From Muribaculum gordoncarteri (lineage in GTDB: Bacteria; Bacteroidota; Bacteroidia; Bacteroidales; Muribaculaceae): DNA of 64,000 nt. Shown here one piece after another: positions 26,207 to 35,681 of the stretch (position 1 is its first letter; every line of letters begins with the position of its first letter). The notes under the pieces were generated by a model. It saw only the letters and a list, made by a program, of their open reading frames with translations, made no database searches and was not told where the DNA came from. The DNA lies in contig NZ_CP039393.1 of assembly GCF_004803695.1 (NCBI RefSeq), forward strand, positions 2,046,001 through 2,110,000. Reading direction: 5' to 3'. A program made the translations under genes and the position numbers.

Positions 26207-28300
26207 ATGATTATGCGTAAAGTAATACTATCTTCGTTGTTTCTTATTCCTCTTTTGGGATATTCTCAAACAGAAATTCCGGATAGCATAGAGGGAAAAG
26301 AACTTAATGAGGTCGTTGTGGAGGCTTCTAATCAGCGGACTTCATCAACATCTTCCACTTACATTCCGATGTCGCGGCAAAAGAATACAGCTTCGGATGC
26401 TATATCGCTGTTGAGTCAGATGGCAATACCCCAGCTCAATGTTGACCCTGCAAGTCAAAATGTAAAGACTGTTTCGGGTCAGGCCGTTTCAATATTTATA
26501 GACTATGTCGCTGCCTCTGCTCAAGATTTGAGCGGAATGCGCACAACTGATGTAAAGAAGGTCGAATATCTCATTTATCCCACTGACCCGCGATTCAGAG
26601 GGGCGCAATATGTCATAAATTTCGTAATGCAGAAATATGAATGGGGTGGCTATACAAAACTTAGTGCAGACAAATGGTTTGGCGTCAATCGCTCGGAGGC
26701 CTCGGTTTATTCAAAATTTTCCTACAAGCGAATGACCTTTGACCTCTATGCGGATGAAATTTATCTGACAAACCGACACACAGGGACACAGTCAACCGAA
26801 ACTTTTCGTTTCCCGGATTTATATGGTAAGGGGCCGCAGACCGTTGAGAGAGTTTCCATTCCCGCTGCTCTCCGTTACCGAAACAATAGCAATGACATAA
26901 CGTTTCGTGCATTATATAATACAGACAAGACACAAATCTCCAATACGCTGTCGTTGGCATTCACCTCTATACCGCGTAATGATGCCACAACATCACTGAC
27001 ATATGCAAATGATTTCTTACCCGGTTCGACAGCTAAGTCAGTCGCCTCAAGCAATAACTTCAGTCTTAATTATAATTTTGAGATTTATCGCTCCTTCGGC
27101 GAGAAATTGGGTATGAACATAGAATCACGTTATAATTACGACCATAACACATCAAATTCGGATTACACAGACAATGATTTCCGTATTATCAATGATGCGA
27201 AAGAGGATATGCACTATGTGAGTGCCACGCCATGCCTCGTATGGAATCCCAATAATCATAACAGTTTGATGCCGTATATGCACGCTGAATATTCGACAAC
27301 CAAAATAAATTATTTTGGGAATTCGCCGTCGCATCAGGATTACGACATCTGGGGATATATGGCAGGCGTGAAATACACTTATCAGCAAAGCCAATGGTCT
27401 GCGGGCGGTCTTGTGGGCTGGGTATATGCTGACGTAGATCTATCAGGCACACGAATAAAAGACAATTATCCACAAGGAAACGTTTTCGGCACATATTCTC
27501 CCAACGATAAGAATCAGGTTGAAATCACATACGCTTTTGGCAAGCAGGTTCCCGATACTTACCAAAAGAGCCCTAATATGCTTCAGCAGGATGAATTGAT
27601 GTGGTATGCCGGAACTCCCGGACTTGACAACTATTGGAATCATAGGGCCGATGCTACATATACATGGCTTCCGAACAATAAATGGCAACTTTCTCTGAAT
27701 GGGGCTTATTTCATAGCAGACAACCGTGTAACCTCTATTTATACTCCCACAGCTCCGAATGGCACGATGTTGCGGCAATATCTCAACGATGGTAATTTCA
27801 GCTGGACTACGGTAACGGCAAACGCCACTGCTAAATTTCTCGGAGGCAAACTAATTGCACGGGTTAGTCCCATGTACACGCACTATTCCACGACAGGCGA
27901 ATACGCGCAAAAGATGGACGGACTACAATGCACGGCACAACTCACATGGTATTTCGGCAATTTTTACCTTTTTGGATGGTATACCACTCCACGGAAAGAC
28001 CTCAGCCAGACATCCGGAATAAAGGATAGGACACCATCACGATACCAGCTTCAAATTGGATATGGCAAAGGGGCTTGGAGAGCATCTGCGACAGCTTACA
28101 ATTTTCTTCGTTCAAGCTGGGAATCATCCCGTGAGACACTAACCAGCCAATACTATCAGTTTGACAGACGCACATATGGAACAGCGCAGCATATGCGTTT
28201 CCAATTCTCTGTAACTTATACTTTCGGATACGGTAAAAAGATACAACGGGGTAATGAAGTCAGTGGCTCTGGTACTGGACAGAGTGCAATTCTTAAATGA
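26207..28300 (+). CDS. Outer-membrane beta-barrel protein, TonB-receptor-like
   Basis: The 697-aa protein has a signal peptide (..LLGYSQ), a short N-terminal segment ELNEVVVEA characteristic of TonB-receptor-related proteins, a plug-like domain (AISLLSQMAIPQLNV; VEYLIYPTDPRFRGAQYVINFVM) and a long barrel ending in VTYTFGYGKK. It lacks the carboxypeptidase-like N-domain of the 21-kb barrel protein. An ATG at 26213 is an alternative start. Substrate is unknown. It is a single gene with its own structured leader and a perfect 13-bp terminator stem. Confidence 0.82.
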   Translation: MIMRKVILSSLFLIPLLGYSQTEIPDSIEGKELNEVVVEASNQRTSSTSSTYIPMSRQKNTASDAISLLSQMAIPQLNVDPASQNVKTVSGQAVSIFIDYVAASAQDLSGMRTTDVKKVEYLIYPTDPRFRGAQYVINFVMQKYEWGGYTKLSADKWFGVNRSEASVYSKFSYKRMTFDLYADEIYLTNRHTGTQSTETFRFPDLYGKGPQTVERVSIPAALRYRNNSNDITFRALYNTDKTQISNTLSLAFTSIPRNDATTSLTYANDFLPGSTAKSVASSNNFSLNYNFEIYRSFGEKLGMNIESRYNYDHNTSNSDYTDNDFRIINDAKEDMHYVSATPCLVWNPNNHNSLMPYMHAEYSTTKINYFGNSPSHQDYDIWGYMAGVKYTYQQSQWSAGGLVGWVYADVDLSGTRIKDNYPQGNVFGTYSPNDKNQVEITYAFGKQVPDTYQKSPNMLQQDELMWYAGTPGLDNYWNHRADATYTWLPNNKWQLSLNGAYFIADNRVTSIYTPTAPNGTMLRQYLNDGNFSWTTVTANATAKFLGGKLIARVSPMYTHYSTTGEYAQKMDGLQCTAQLTWYFGNFYLFGWYTTPRKDLSQTSGIKDRTPSRYQLQIGYGKGAWRASATAYNFLRSSWESSRETLTSQYYQFDRRTYGTAQHMRFQFSVTYTFGYGKKIQRGNEVSGSGTGQSAILK

Positions 28301-28327
28301 AGGAGCTGATTTGAATTAACCATTATA

Positions 28328-28363
28328 GAGCCACTGAGAAAATTTGACTGTTCTCAGTGGCTC
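28328..28363 (+). terminator. Terminator hairpin after the barrel gene
   Basis: GAGCCACTGAGAA (28328-28340) pairs perfectly with TTCTCAGTGGCTC (28351-28363), followed by TTGT. It also faces the end of the convergent mobV gene at 28383. Confidence 0.8.
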
Positions 28364-28382
28364 TTGTAATGTGTACGGTTGT

Positions 28383-30008
28383 TTATCTTATTCCGAAGCC
28401 TCGCTTTATGGTCTGTGTCAGCCGTTGCCATTGGTCTTTGAGCCATTGGAATATCCGGGTGCCATTGACATGGAGATGGAATTTGTTGTCCGTGGGGTCT
28501 CGCTTGATTTGTACCTTTGCCCCCGAAGCGTCCACCTCTCTCCGCTGGAACGGATAATAGAGTGTCGTGCCTGACTTTAAGACATATTCATTCATTGAGA
28601 GAAGCCCCTTTATGGAGTTGTCATTCAATCCCACGTCCTGACATTCCTCTATCGCCGGAAGCATGGCAACCGCATCGGGAAAGAACTTGACGAAGTTACC
28701 AATCTTCCATTCATAGCTGCGGACGGTGTCTGCCTCATGTTCTTTCTGCCGTCTCAGGCTATCCGATAGATTGGATATCTCACGGTGTAAATCCCGCTCC
28801 CGCGCCTCTGCACGGTCTTTCATCTCGCTGATTTCATTATCCTTTCTGACAATCTCGGCTTCAAGTCTCTTGGTCTTGCTCCCGGTGAATATATTGGCGA
28901 TGTTGCTGCCGAGTTCCTTGCGTTGCGCATCCCGCTCGGCTTTCGCCTCGTCGCGCTCACGGATGGCGTTTCGGGCTTCTTTTCTCGCCTCATCAGTCTG
29001 TGCCTCGTATGCCTTTTTCTCGGCGGTCAGCCTGTCGGTATCCTCTGCAAGTCCTTTCCGTTGCTCCGCAAGTCTGACGGATTCCTCCGACAGTCCAGCG
29101 TTGGTGTCGGCAAGCGATTTGTTTTCGGCGGCGAGAGAAGAATTAGCCTCGGTCAACCGAGTGTTTTCGGAATAAAGTTCGTTGTTCTGCTGCCGTATTT
29201 CCTCGTTGACCTGCGTGAGCATTTTCTTCCGGGTGTCAAGGGCGGTTGTCCGGCACTCAAGGCTCTCCACCTTGCTCTCAAGAGATTTTTTCTCTTTGTC
29301 GAGCTTTCTTTTCTCAATGGAGAGATTGCCGATGTCTTCTTCAAGACCTTTCTTCTTCACCATGCAGTCGCGGTAATATTCGTGCTGCCCGATGTGGCGC
29401 GCCTCGGAACCACGGATACCACGCTCCAGACCGTATTTCGCCATAGCCTCGGCATAGATGTCCTGATAGCGGCTCATCTTTCCGCGCTCCATTATGTCGT
29501 CGGCGCACAGCCTCGGACGGTTGGCGGCTTTTGTGCGGTAACGCTTCTTTGCTGTCGCCTCCCTCGCTTTCTTCTTTCTCTCGGCGGTCACTATCGGAAC
29601 GACGGCGATGTGAAGATGCGGAGTGCGCTCGTCCATGTGCAGTGCGGCTCCGACAACATTGTCGCCGCCGAATGTGTCGCGCGCCCACTTTATGTTGTCG
29701 GCAATCCACTCGTCGAGCTTGCCGCTGTCGATGATTTTCTGCATACCTTCGTTGTCGGAGGTCATAACCAAGTTGAGGCACCGAACCTGCCTGTCGGAGA
29801 TTTTGCGGGTAATCCCTGCATTGGATATACGGTGTTCGACAGCCGCCGCAAGCCCGGTTATCCCGTCGGGATATTCGACCAGATTGTAGCGGTTGAGATG
29901 CGTCCTCGCCAGGTCCGCGTTTTCGGGATGGGCGGTGCGCTCGATATGCTTGGCTATCGAGTTCAGTGACGAGTTCGCCTTGATGATGTGTAACACTGCG
30001 TAGCTCAT
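28383..30008 (-). CDS. mobV: MobV-family relaxase (Pre/Mob)
   Basis: The 541-aa protein has the relaxase domain in its first ~220 residues, with the metal motif HMDERTPHLH at 124-133 (H124, D126, E127, H131, H133) and an N-terminal HIERT motif. Residues ~225-430 are a long coiled coil. It nicks oriT and pilots the strand using a helper element's mating machinery. The probable oriT lies just upstream, at about 30.2 kb. Confidence 0.93.
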   Translation of the reverse strand: MSYAVLHIIKANSSLNSIAKHIERTAHPENADLARTHLNRYNLVEYPDGITGLAAAVEHRISNAGITRKISDRQVRCLNLVMTSDNEGMQKIIDSGKLDEWIADNIKWARDTFGGDNVVGAALHMDERTPHLHIAVVPIVTAERKKKAREATAKKRYRTKAANRPRLCADDIMERGKMSRYQDIYAEAMAKYGLERGIRGSEARHIGQHEYYRDCMVKKKGLEEDIGNLSIEKRKLDKEKKSLESKVESLECRTTALDTRKKMLTQVNEEIRQQNNELYSENTRLTEANSSLAAENKSLADTNAGLSEESVRLAEQRKGLAEDTDRLTAEKKAYEAQTDEARKEARNAIRERDEAKAERDAQRKELGSNIANIFTGSKTKRLEAEIVRKDNEISEMKDRAEARERDLHREISNLSDSLRRQKEHEADTVRSYEWKIGNFVKFFPDAVAMLPAIEECQDVGLNDNSIKGLLSMNEYVLKSGTTLYYPFQRREVDASGAKVQIKRDPTDNKFHLHVNGTRIFQWLKDQWQRLTQTIKRGFGIR

Positions 30009-30195
30009 AGGCGGACGAGTTTAAGTTGCGGAGCAATCGGAGTGTACGGCTTTCTGTTAAGCCGTTCCGGGGTTTCCAAAGGGGTTGACCTCTTTGGCAT
30101 ATTGGGGACATTTTCAGCGTATCGGAACGATATGCGGCTCGGAAAATTCCCTAATATGCTAAGGAATTTCCGGATGGCGTAATTTCCGTGCCGCC

Positions 30196-30262
30196 ACTGC
30201 ACGGATGGTACTGCACTGCCATAGCAGTGATGCACCGCTATAACCACTGCACTGAATGCAAT
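30196..30262. other. CACTGC-rich palindromic region upstream of mobV, candidate oriT
   Basis: CACTGC (30214-30219) and GCAGTG (30224-30229) form a tight palindrome. Further CACTGCA copies flank it at 30195 and 30246. The position just upstream of a MobV relaxase fits an origin of transfer. The nick site cannot be fixed from sequence alone. Confidence 0.45.
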
Positions 30263-30313
30263 GGTTTCTTCAATGAAAAAAGAATGTTTCACGGGATTTC
30301 AGTTTTGGATTTA

Positions 30314-30399
30314 CCCCCTGGCACTTTCGGCATTTTGGCATAAAGGGGATGCCTCGGCATATCCGTCAGAAATGCCAAAGTGCCAAAAATGCCAAGGGG
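30314..30399. repeat. 28-bp imperfect inverted repeat between mobV and DUF3987
   Basis: The arm at 30314-30341 (CCCCCTGGCACTTTCGGCAT..) is repeated inverted at 30372-30399 (..AAAAATGCCAAGGGG) with a few mismatches. The TTTGGCA word recurs inside each arm. It may be a terminator for the DUF3987 gene or part of the transfer origin. Confidence 0.6.
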
Positions 30400-30407
30400 T
30401 GGATAGG

Positions 30408-31952
30408 TTATAACTTGGTGTAATTTCCGTGGGTGTTGCGGATGAAAAGCACTCCCTTTCTGTCTCTGAGAAACCTCTTGAAACTGCGCTCAGGCATACC
30501 GCATTTCCCGGCGATCGCCACACCCTCTGCGGTAGTGAAGCCGTCGGGAAGCTCCGAGAGAACCGAGAGCTGCATCTCAGTCAGGGCATCCTCGCTGATG
30601 ATGCCCTGCACCTTTGAGGCACTTATGCGAAAATACTCCGCAAGACGTATCGCCCTCTCCACCGTATCCACCTCTATCATTTTCTTTTCACTGCCGCACG
30701 CCCAGTCGGAGAGGGCCAGCAAGAGAGAAAAGCGGATAGCGTAGATTTCGAGTTTGCTTGCTATGGAGGTAAGGGTATCGCTGCCGTCAGCGTTGCAACG
30801 GTCGGTCTGCTCGTTCTGCCACTGATAGAGGCGGTCAAGAGCGTCCGATGAAAAAGGAACATCCTCGGATATTATTTCACCGTCTGCATCCACCTTGGGA
30901 ACAATGTCGATAAGCCGGGAAAGGATGCCGCGCCACTCTGCCGCGATGTCAAAAGAAGGCATCCGGCAGCACCGGTTCCATTTAGGCTTCGTCTGGTCGG
31001 ACGGGAATACATAGAGTATGCGCTCCATGAATCCGTTGGCGTTGCGGTTCCCGGCGGCAAGGTCGGTCAAAACCTTCGGCTGGATAGTTCCGATTACGCA
31101 AAGGAACGGATTGCGGATAAACACGCCGCTCTGACTGCCTTTGCGGTCGGACATGGCAACCTTGTGGTTGAACACCGACATCCAGAACTCCGATTCAGAG
31201 CCGTTGTTGTAGCGGTTGAAGTTCTTGACCCATCCGGCAAGCTCGTCATACATCAGAATCAGTCCACGACAGTTTTCCGACAATATGCGGTGAACCGCCT
31301 CGTTGGTCACATCCTGCATCATGAAGCGGATGCGGTGCGGCTCGACGGGATTGAGGTCGTAGCCGTTTGGAACACGTTCTTTCGGCGGCAGCTCCATCGC
31401 AGCATTGTAGCGTTTCAACGCCTCTGCGAACTGTGCCGCTTTCTCCGCGTCGTGGTCGATGAGCGGTTGCATGACATAACTCAGCGGATGGCTCTTGCAC
31501 ACTCCGGGACATCCGACAAGGGCAACGAAAAGAATAGCATATTCTTTCCATCCTGCCATAGCCTCGGCGTGATGGGTGTTGCCTATTACCGCCGCCATTG
31601 CCGAAAGCATCGCTCCAGCCATGTAGTCAACAGGGAAACCGAGAGTGGCGTTTGCCTCCTTGATGATTTCCTGTAATCTTGACGGCAGGACATCAATCGG
31701 GAACTGATTGGTTTTCTTGCTGTTGTCTGTGTCTGCAATCAAGCACTCGGAGGTTGACGGAGGTACAGACTGACTGTTCAGTCGGTCAGGAGCATGATTT
31801 GTCACTTCCTCATTTTCGTGACAAGTCACTTGTGTATCTGTGATTGCAGGTGTATCACTGACATCATTGGCTTTCTTTTTGACGGAGGTTTTCTTCTCAT
31901 TGCCTTTTGGCTTTGAGGCTGCCTTTACTGATGATTCGGTTTCTTTTTTCAT
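30408..31952 (-). CDS. DUF3987 protein with modified Walker A motif
   Basis: The 514-aa protein has a Lys/Ser-rich N-terminal tail (1-85) followed by the DUF3987 domain. The P-loop reads GCPGVCKSHPL rather than GxxGxGKS. A Walker-B-like LILMYDELAGW and a Arg-finger-like NANGFMERILYVFP follow. The family resembles the helicase/primase components of mobile elements and is assumed to act in replication or mobilisation. It is homologous to the protein at 43795-45156. The start overlaps the DUF3853 gene stop by 4 bp. Confidence 0.88.
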   Translation of the reverse strand: MKKETESSVKAASKPKGNEKKTSVKKKANDVSDTPAITDTQVTCHENEEVTNHAPDRLNSQSVPPSTSECLIADTDNSKKTNQFPIDVLPSRLQEIIKEANATLGFPVDYMAGAMLSAMAAVIGNTHHAEAMAGWKEYAILFVALVGCPGVCKSHPLSYVMQPLIDHDAEKAAQFAEALKRYNAAMELPPKERVPNGYDLNPVEPHRIRFMMQDVTNEAVHRILSENCRGLILMYDELAGWVKNFNRYNNGSESEFWMSVFNHKVAMSDRKGSQSGVFIRNPFLCVIGTIQPKVLTDLAAGNRNANGFMERILYVFPSDQTKPKWNRCCRMPSFDIAAEWRGILSRLIDIVPKVDADGEIISEDVPFSSDALDRLYQWQNEQTDRCNADGSDTLTSIASKLEIYAIRFSLLLALSDWACGSEKKMIEVDTVERAIRLAEYFRISASKVQGIISEDALTEMQLSVLSELPDGFTTAEGVAIAGKCGMPERSFKRFLRDRKGVLFIRNTHGNYTKL

Positions 31953-32335
31953 CGGCTACCTCCTTTCTTCTTCGGTCTGTCTTCCGCATTCAGCACGCCT
32001 ACGGCTTTGCCGTTGACAAGTCTGCTTTCAGCCCAGCTCAGCAACTCTGATTCCTTGAAGTGAAGCTTATTGTTGAATTTCCAGTGCGGTATGGTGCCGT
32101 TGCTCGTTTCCTTGTAGAGCTGCCCGATTTTCATGGGATAGCCGTTTTCGTTCAGGAACTCGAGTGCTTCGGTCACTTTCAGCCCATCGGGATCCCGCTT
32201 TTTTGATTTTGCGGAAGCGTTGGTGAGTGTCGCCAGCACTCCCGATTCAGCAAGGCAGTCCTTGACCGCGTCTTTCAGGAGGCGCTTCAGAACCTCGATG
32301 AAAGGAAGATTCAGGTAATCTGTAATTGTGTTCAT
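31949..32335 (-). CDS. DUF3853-like HTH protein
   Basis: The product is 128 aa from the ATG at 32335 (MNTITDYLNLPFIEVLKRLL); an upstream ATG at 32383 would add 16 residues. A central winged-HTH-like block (DGLKVTEALEFLNENGYPMKIGQLYK) ends in KLHFKESELLSW, the wing and tail of DUF3853 proteins, which accompany DUF3987 genes in Bacteroidales elements. Presumed DNA-binding. Translationally coupled to DUF3987. Confidence 0.75.
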   Translation of the reverse strand: MNTITDYLNLPFIEVLKRLLKDAVKDCLAESGVLATLTNASAKSKKRDPDGLKVTEALEFLNENGYPMKIGQLYKETSNGTIPHWKFNNKLHFKESELLSWAESRLVNGKAVGVLNAEDRPKKKGGSR

Positions 32336-33043
32336 TTGGATAGGGGGATTAGTGGTTTGGGGATTTGTCTTCTTCTCACACATCAGTTTTCGGATGATAA
32401 GTGATATGCCGTATGTTCAACATACTCTTGGTGGGTGTCGTCAGGTCATAGTGATAGCGTCTGTCAGCCCGATGACTACACCCGGAGGATTAAAGGCTGG
32501 CGGACACTGCAAAATTAATATCGGACTTGCGTCCTTCTGATGTGCGTAAAGGCGAATATCATTGAAATGTCGACGGACTATATGTTTTGGTTGCCCTTCC
32601 GGACGGGCAATAAAAAAGCGGGGCCGCGCCGATATGTCTTTCTAACATGCCTTTGGCGAGGTCTCGTTATTATGTTTTCAGTCCTTTCCTGATATGTCTC
32701 CGATTAATGAATAATCGCCCTTGTCGCAAGGGGTGTGGCAGGGGTGCGTCAACCGTCACCGCCCTGCCGGGTCGGTGCTTCGCGTTGCCGCGAGGGGTCA
32801 TGGCTACTGCCACCTAACCGCTTTGATATTTTTCCAACAAAAGAAAAAACGGAATTGTTCAGCGATGTCCGGTTTATTCCGGCGATTGCCGATGTGTGTC
32901 TTTCTTTCCTGACGGATATGATTCCGTCACGGCTGCGAAGTTACGAAACGGTTTCGATATATGCAAGTTTTTTGAACCCCGGAGGGCCAATCTGCGTCAT
33001 GAAGCCGTTTTTGAGAGCCTCAATGAAAGCAATATCCACGAAA
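32336..33043. other. Non-coding stretch with GC-rich hairpins
   Basis: I see no convincing gene in these ~700 bp. Short hairpins occur, such as TTGCCC/GGGCAA at 32591-32610 and GGCAGGG/CCCTGCC near 32738-32769. The GC-rich, repeat-bearing character resembles a replication or transfer origin. The plus-strand frame at 32735-33169 is the reverse of the Abi gene end and was not accepted. Confidence 0.4.
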
Positions 33044-33733
33044 TTAAATGGCATTTATTCGGTTGCAGACTTGCTGCACATGGTCAAGTCCATAAAGCAA
33101 AGAATGGCTGTCAATTCCCATCCACATAAACAGCTTATGAAGATTCTGATAAGCATTGAGGATATATGAGGTTCCGATTTGAGGCTGTCTTCTCGCAAAA
33201 CAGATAGGTTCATGGTGTGCTATTCGGTTTCGGAGGATATTGATACCGTCAAGTTCATTGAACATATAAGCATTGTTGTATTGCACCTCTGCCGATGAAC
33301 GAGGCTTGTTAGGGAATATTCGGAGAAGAATCTGCCCTGTGGCACGATACTGAGGATTGGCAAACATATATTTCCAGACTCCGAACTCCATTTCTGCAAG
33401 AAGTTTATGATGAGTGTATTCGCCAGTCCTGTTCAGACGGTTGAAAGCCTTGGTGATTATTCGCGCACTATCCCGGCAACTGGAAATATCGAATATGCCT
33501 CCCGCCAATACGGAATCACGTAGCCAGTTCTCTCCGAACCGGGTTGTTAGCTCGCGGTCAATGGCATTTCTTAACGCCACCTCGAAACAACTCAATAAAG
33601 TAAACACTTCCTGTGAAAGATGAAGATTCAACCGATAAAGCGACATGGCTTTTCGGGTGTCATTATCGCAGGCAGCAACATATCTGTTGAGCCTTTCCGG
33701 GGACAATATATTCTGAAAATCGGCGAATTTCAC
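33044..33733 (-). CDS. Abi-family abortive infection protein with HEPN motif
   Basis: The 229-aa protein starts at GTG 33733 and opens with LSPERLNRYVAACDND, typical of PF07751 (Abi_2/AbiD/AbiF). It contains FEVALRNAIDREL and the C-terminal RNRIAHHEPI, the Rx4-6H RNase motif of HEPN proteins. The family aborts phage infection, probably by cutting RNA; that activity is inferred for this protein. It is cargo between the integrase and the mobilisation genes. Confidence 0.85.
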   Translation of the reverse strand: MKFADFQNILSPERLNRYVAACDNDTRKAMSLYRLNLHLSQEVFTLLSCFEVALRNAIDRELTTRFGENWLRDSVLAGGIFDISSCRDSARIITKAFNRLNRTGEYTHHKLLAEMEFGVWKYMFANPQYRATGQILLRIFPNKPRSSAEVQYNNAYMFNELDGINILRNRIAHHEPICFARRQPQIGTSYILNAYQNLHKLFMWMGIDSHSLLYGLDHVQQVCNRINAI

Positions 33734-33898
33734 TTGCTTTACAATCTTTTATGAGCCAGAATTTGTTTTAATCAAAAGAAAGCACTACTTTTGCAGTGTT
33801 GATTCCCGGTAGCCCCTGACTCGTCAAGCTATCGGGTTTAGTTTTTTTGTATCTGCAAAGATAATCATTTTCATCGGATTGGGCAACAGAGAGAAAAA

Positions 33899-33925
33899 GG
33901 ACACCGGGTATCCCTCCCGATGTCC
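33899..33925 (-). terminator. Terminator of the nested-element integrase
   Basis: On the minus strand GGACATCGGG and CCCGGTGTCC form a 10-bp stem followed by TTTTTCTC, about 130 bp after the integrase stop. A second hairpin at 33808-33837 (CCGGTAGC/GCTATCGG) followed by a T-rich run on the plus strand faces the other way. Confidence 0.65.
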
Positions 33926-34055
33926 AACCACTAATCCGCGTCAGGATGAAACAATAACATGATGACTGCGAATCTTGATGCAAAGGTAGTGTTTTTCAGC
34001 CGTATGCACAACTCTATAACAACAGAAAGCGCCAAAGCACCGGAAATGCCATGGG

Positions 34056-35315
34056 CTATTTTGCCGTTTCCGTGTCAAACGCGACTTTTCCGAGTTTGTT
34101 TATGGCTTTCTGCTTCCGCTGGTCGATCACATGCAGATATTTCTCCGTCATCTTTATGCTGGCGTGTCCGAGAAGAGAGGATACTGTCTTTATGTCGGTT
34201 CCGGCATTCAGAAGATTTACGGCGAAACTGTGCCGGGCGCAGTGCCATGTGATGCTCTTCTTTATTCCGGCGTTCTTCACCCATCGGGCGAGATGTTTTC
34301 TCGCCGTACCCTTGTGGGGCAGATCGAATATTCTCTCCCTCGGGTTGTCATCATCCTTAGGCTGTCCTATCAGCTTTATAAGCTCATCGTTGAGCGGCGT
34401 CACGACTGCGGCATGTGCGCTGCGTCCCGCGCTTTTCTTCTGGTTGAACCTCATCACCATGCTCTCGTAATCGACATTGGCGAATGTCAGTTCTGAAACA
34501 TCGCAGTACCGCAGTCCGGTGAAACAGCAGAAGATGAATGCCCGCTGCACCTCACGGTGTTCGCCGTCATATCGGAACGCCGCGAGGGTGTTTATCTCTT
34601 TCGGTGTGAGAATCTCCTTCAGCATAATGTTTGTGTCGTACACGATGCGGATTCCACGGCAGGGATTCTTTTTTATCAGTTCTTCATCAACCGCATCGGC
34701 AAGCACCTTCTTGAACCAGTGGTAATTCTTTCGCGGCCCCTCTCCGGTGCATTTCTTCCGGAGATAGTTGGTGAATCCGAGAACCATGTCCGGAGTGACG
34801 GCATCCATCGGCAGGACATCCTTGTATTTTGAGAACTGTGGAGTTAGCTCAAGATACTCGATGAAGCGTGTCAGAGAATATTTGTAAGACCTGCGGACTG
34901 GCAGTGTGAACGCTTCGTTGTCCCGGTGTTGCCGGAAGTACTTGAGGAAGTTACTCTCCTTCTCCCTTTTCAGGCGGTAACCCTTTCGGTCTTCAAGCAT
35001 CTCCTGCTCTTTCTCAAACCGTATCTTCTCGGCGAGGGCGATGGTGTTCTTGTTCTGCTGCCGTTCCTGAGCCGAGCGGGGATGAACCCACACATACAGA
35101 TTAAGAGCCTCCTTCTTGCGCAGGTGCTGCACCTTGTATTTAAGTTTTCCTTTCATCGCCCCGGATTCATACACGACATGGTTGCCGTCATCGTCATAGA
35201 CGGGCGATTCGCTACGGCCGAGATAATACTCCAGCCATAGACTCGCGCGTCCGTCTGACATCTCCCTCTGGATGAGCTTGGGATTTTGTTTCTGTTTATT
35301 TGGCAGTCTGCCCAT
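34056..35315 (-). CDS. Tyrosine recombinase (integrase) of the nested element
   Basis: The 419-aa protein has an arm-binding N-terminus, a SAM-like core-binding domain and a complete catalytic set: Arg in FTGLRYCDVSEL, HCARHS for HxxR, LLGHAS for the second His, and Tyr in MTEKYLHV. It integrates and excises the element. It sits at the right end, about 100 bp from the TGGTGTACT repeats. Its retained box I Arg sets it apart from the two tandem integrases at 38-40.6 kb. Confidence 0.95.
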   Translation of the reverse strand: MGRLPNKQKQNPKLIQREMSDGRASLWLEYYLGRSESPVYDDDGNHVVYESGAMKGKLKYKVQHLRKKEALNLYVWVHPRSAQERQQNKNTIALAEKIRFEKEQEMLEDRKGYRLKREKESNFLKYFRQHRDNEAFTLPVRRSYKYSLTRFIEYLELTPQFSKYKDVLPMDAVTPDMVLGFTNYLRKKCTGEGPRKNYHWFKKVLADAVDEELIKKNPCRGIRIVYDTNIMLKEILTPKEINTLAAFRYDGEHREVQRAFIFCCFTGLRYCDVSELTFANVDYESMVMRFNQKKSAGRSAHAAVVTPLNDELIKLIGQPKDDDNPRERIFDLPHKGTARKHLARWVKNAGIKKSITWHCARHSFAVNLLNAGTDIKTVSSLLGHASIKMTEKYLHVIDQRKQKAINKLGKVAFDTETAK

Positions 35316-35681
35316 AATGAATTAATTTTGTGTTTGTGGAGCAAAGGTAATAACAGGTTGTGAGACACGAAAATCACCCACAACATCTATTAACAATCGA
35401 AATGGGCAAATGGTGTACTTATGGTGTACTAAATGCGAAAAAAGATACAATCAGAAGAAACTGAATAGAAAGCCTGATTTATCTAATATACTGATAGTCA
35501 CTGATAATAGTTATAACGGATTATATCGGTTTTCCCTATGAAAAGACATACCTTGCTGTGTCTTTGAGGACACAAAAATCCTCCGCCTGTCGGATTTGTT
35601 TCCGGGTGTACTCACTCATCTTGGGTATCGGTTAAGCCGATGAAGTGTATTCACCAGCCCAACCGACTTTCTGTAATCCCG
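35316..35681. other. Right-end region of the nested element
   Basis: The 366-bp gap contains the TGGTGTACT pair (35411-35432) and several AT-rich short dyads (ACTGATAGTCACTGATAATAG). It probably contains the right att site. No gene was seen. Confidence 0.5.
35411..35432 (+). repeat. TGGTGTACT direct repeat pair, right end of nested element
   Basis: TGGTGTACT at 35411 and 35422, followed by AA; it matches the pair at 25815-25836 in sequence, spacing and direction. Confidence 0.75.

Larger units (their letters stand above)
25815..35432. mobile_element. Nested mobilisable element with MobV relaxase and integrase
   Basis: The approximate limits are set by the two TGGTGTACT repeat pairs. Contents are a structured leader with an outer-membrane barrel gene, mobV, DUF3987, DUF3853, an Abi-like gene and a tyrosine integrase at the right end. 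All except the barrel gene are on the minus strand. The exact att core was not identified. Confidence 0.65.

Noticed and set aside
28923-29969. 348-codon plus-strand ORF
   Set aside because: It lies wholly antisense to mobV, whose motifs and coiled coil account for the sequence.
32735-33169. Plus-strand ORF of 144 codons
   Set aside because: Its second half is antisense to the Abi gene and its first half is low-complexity with no family resemblance.
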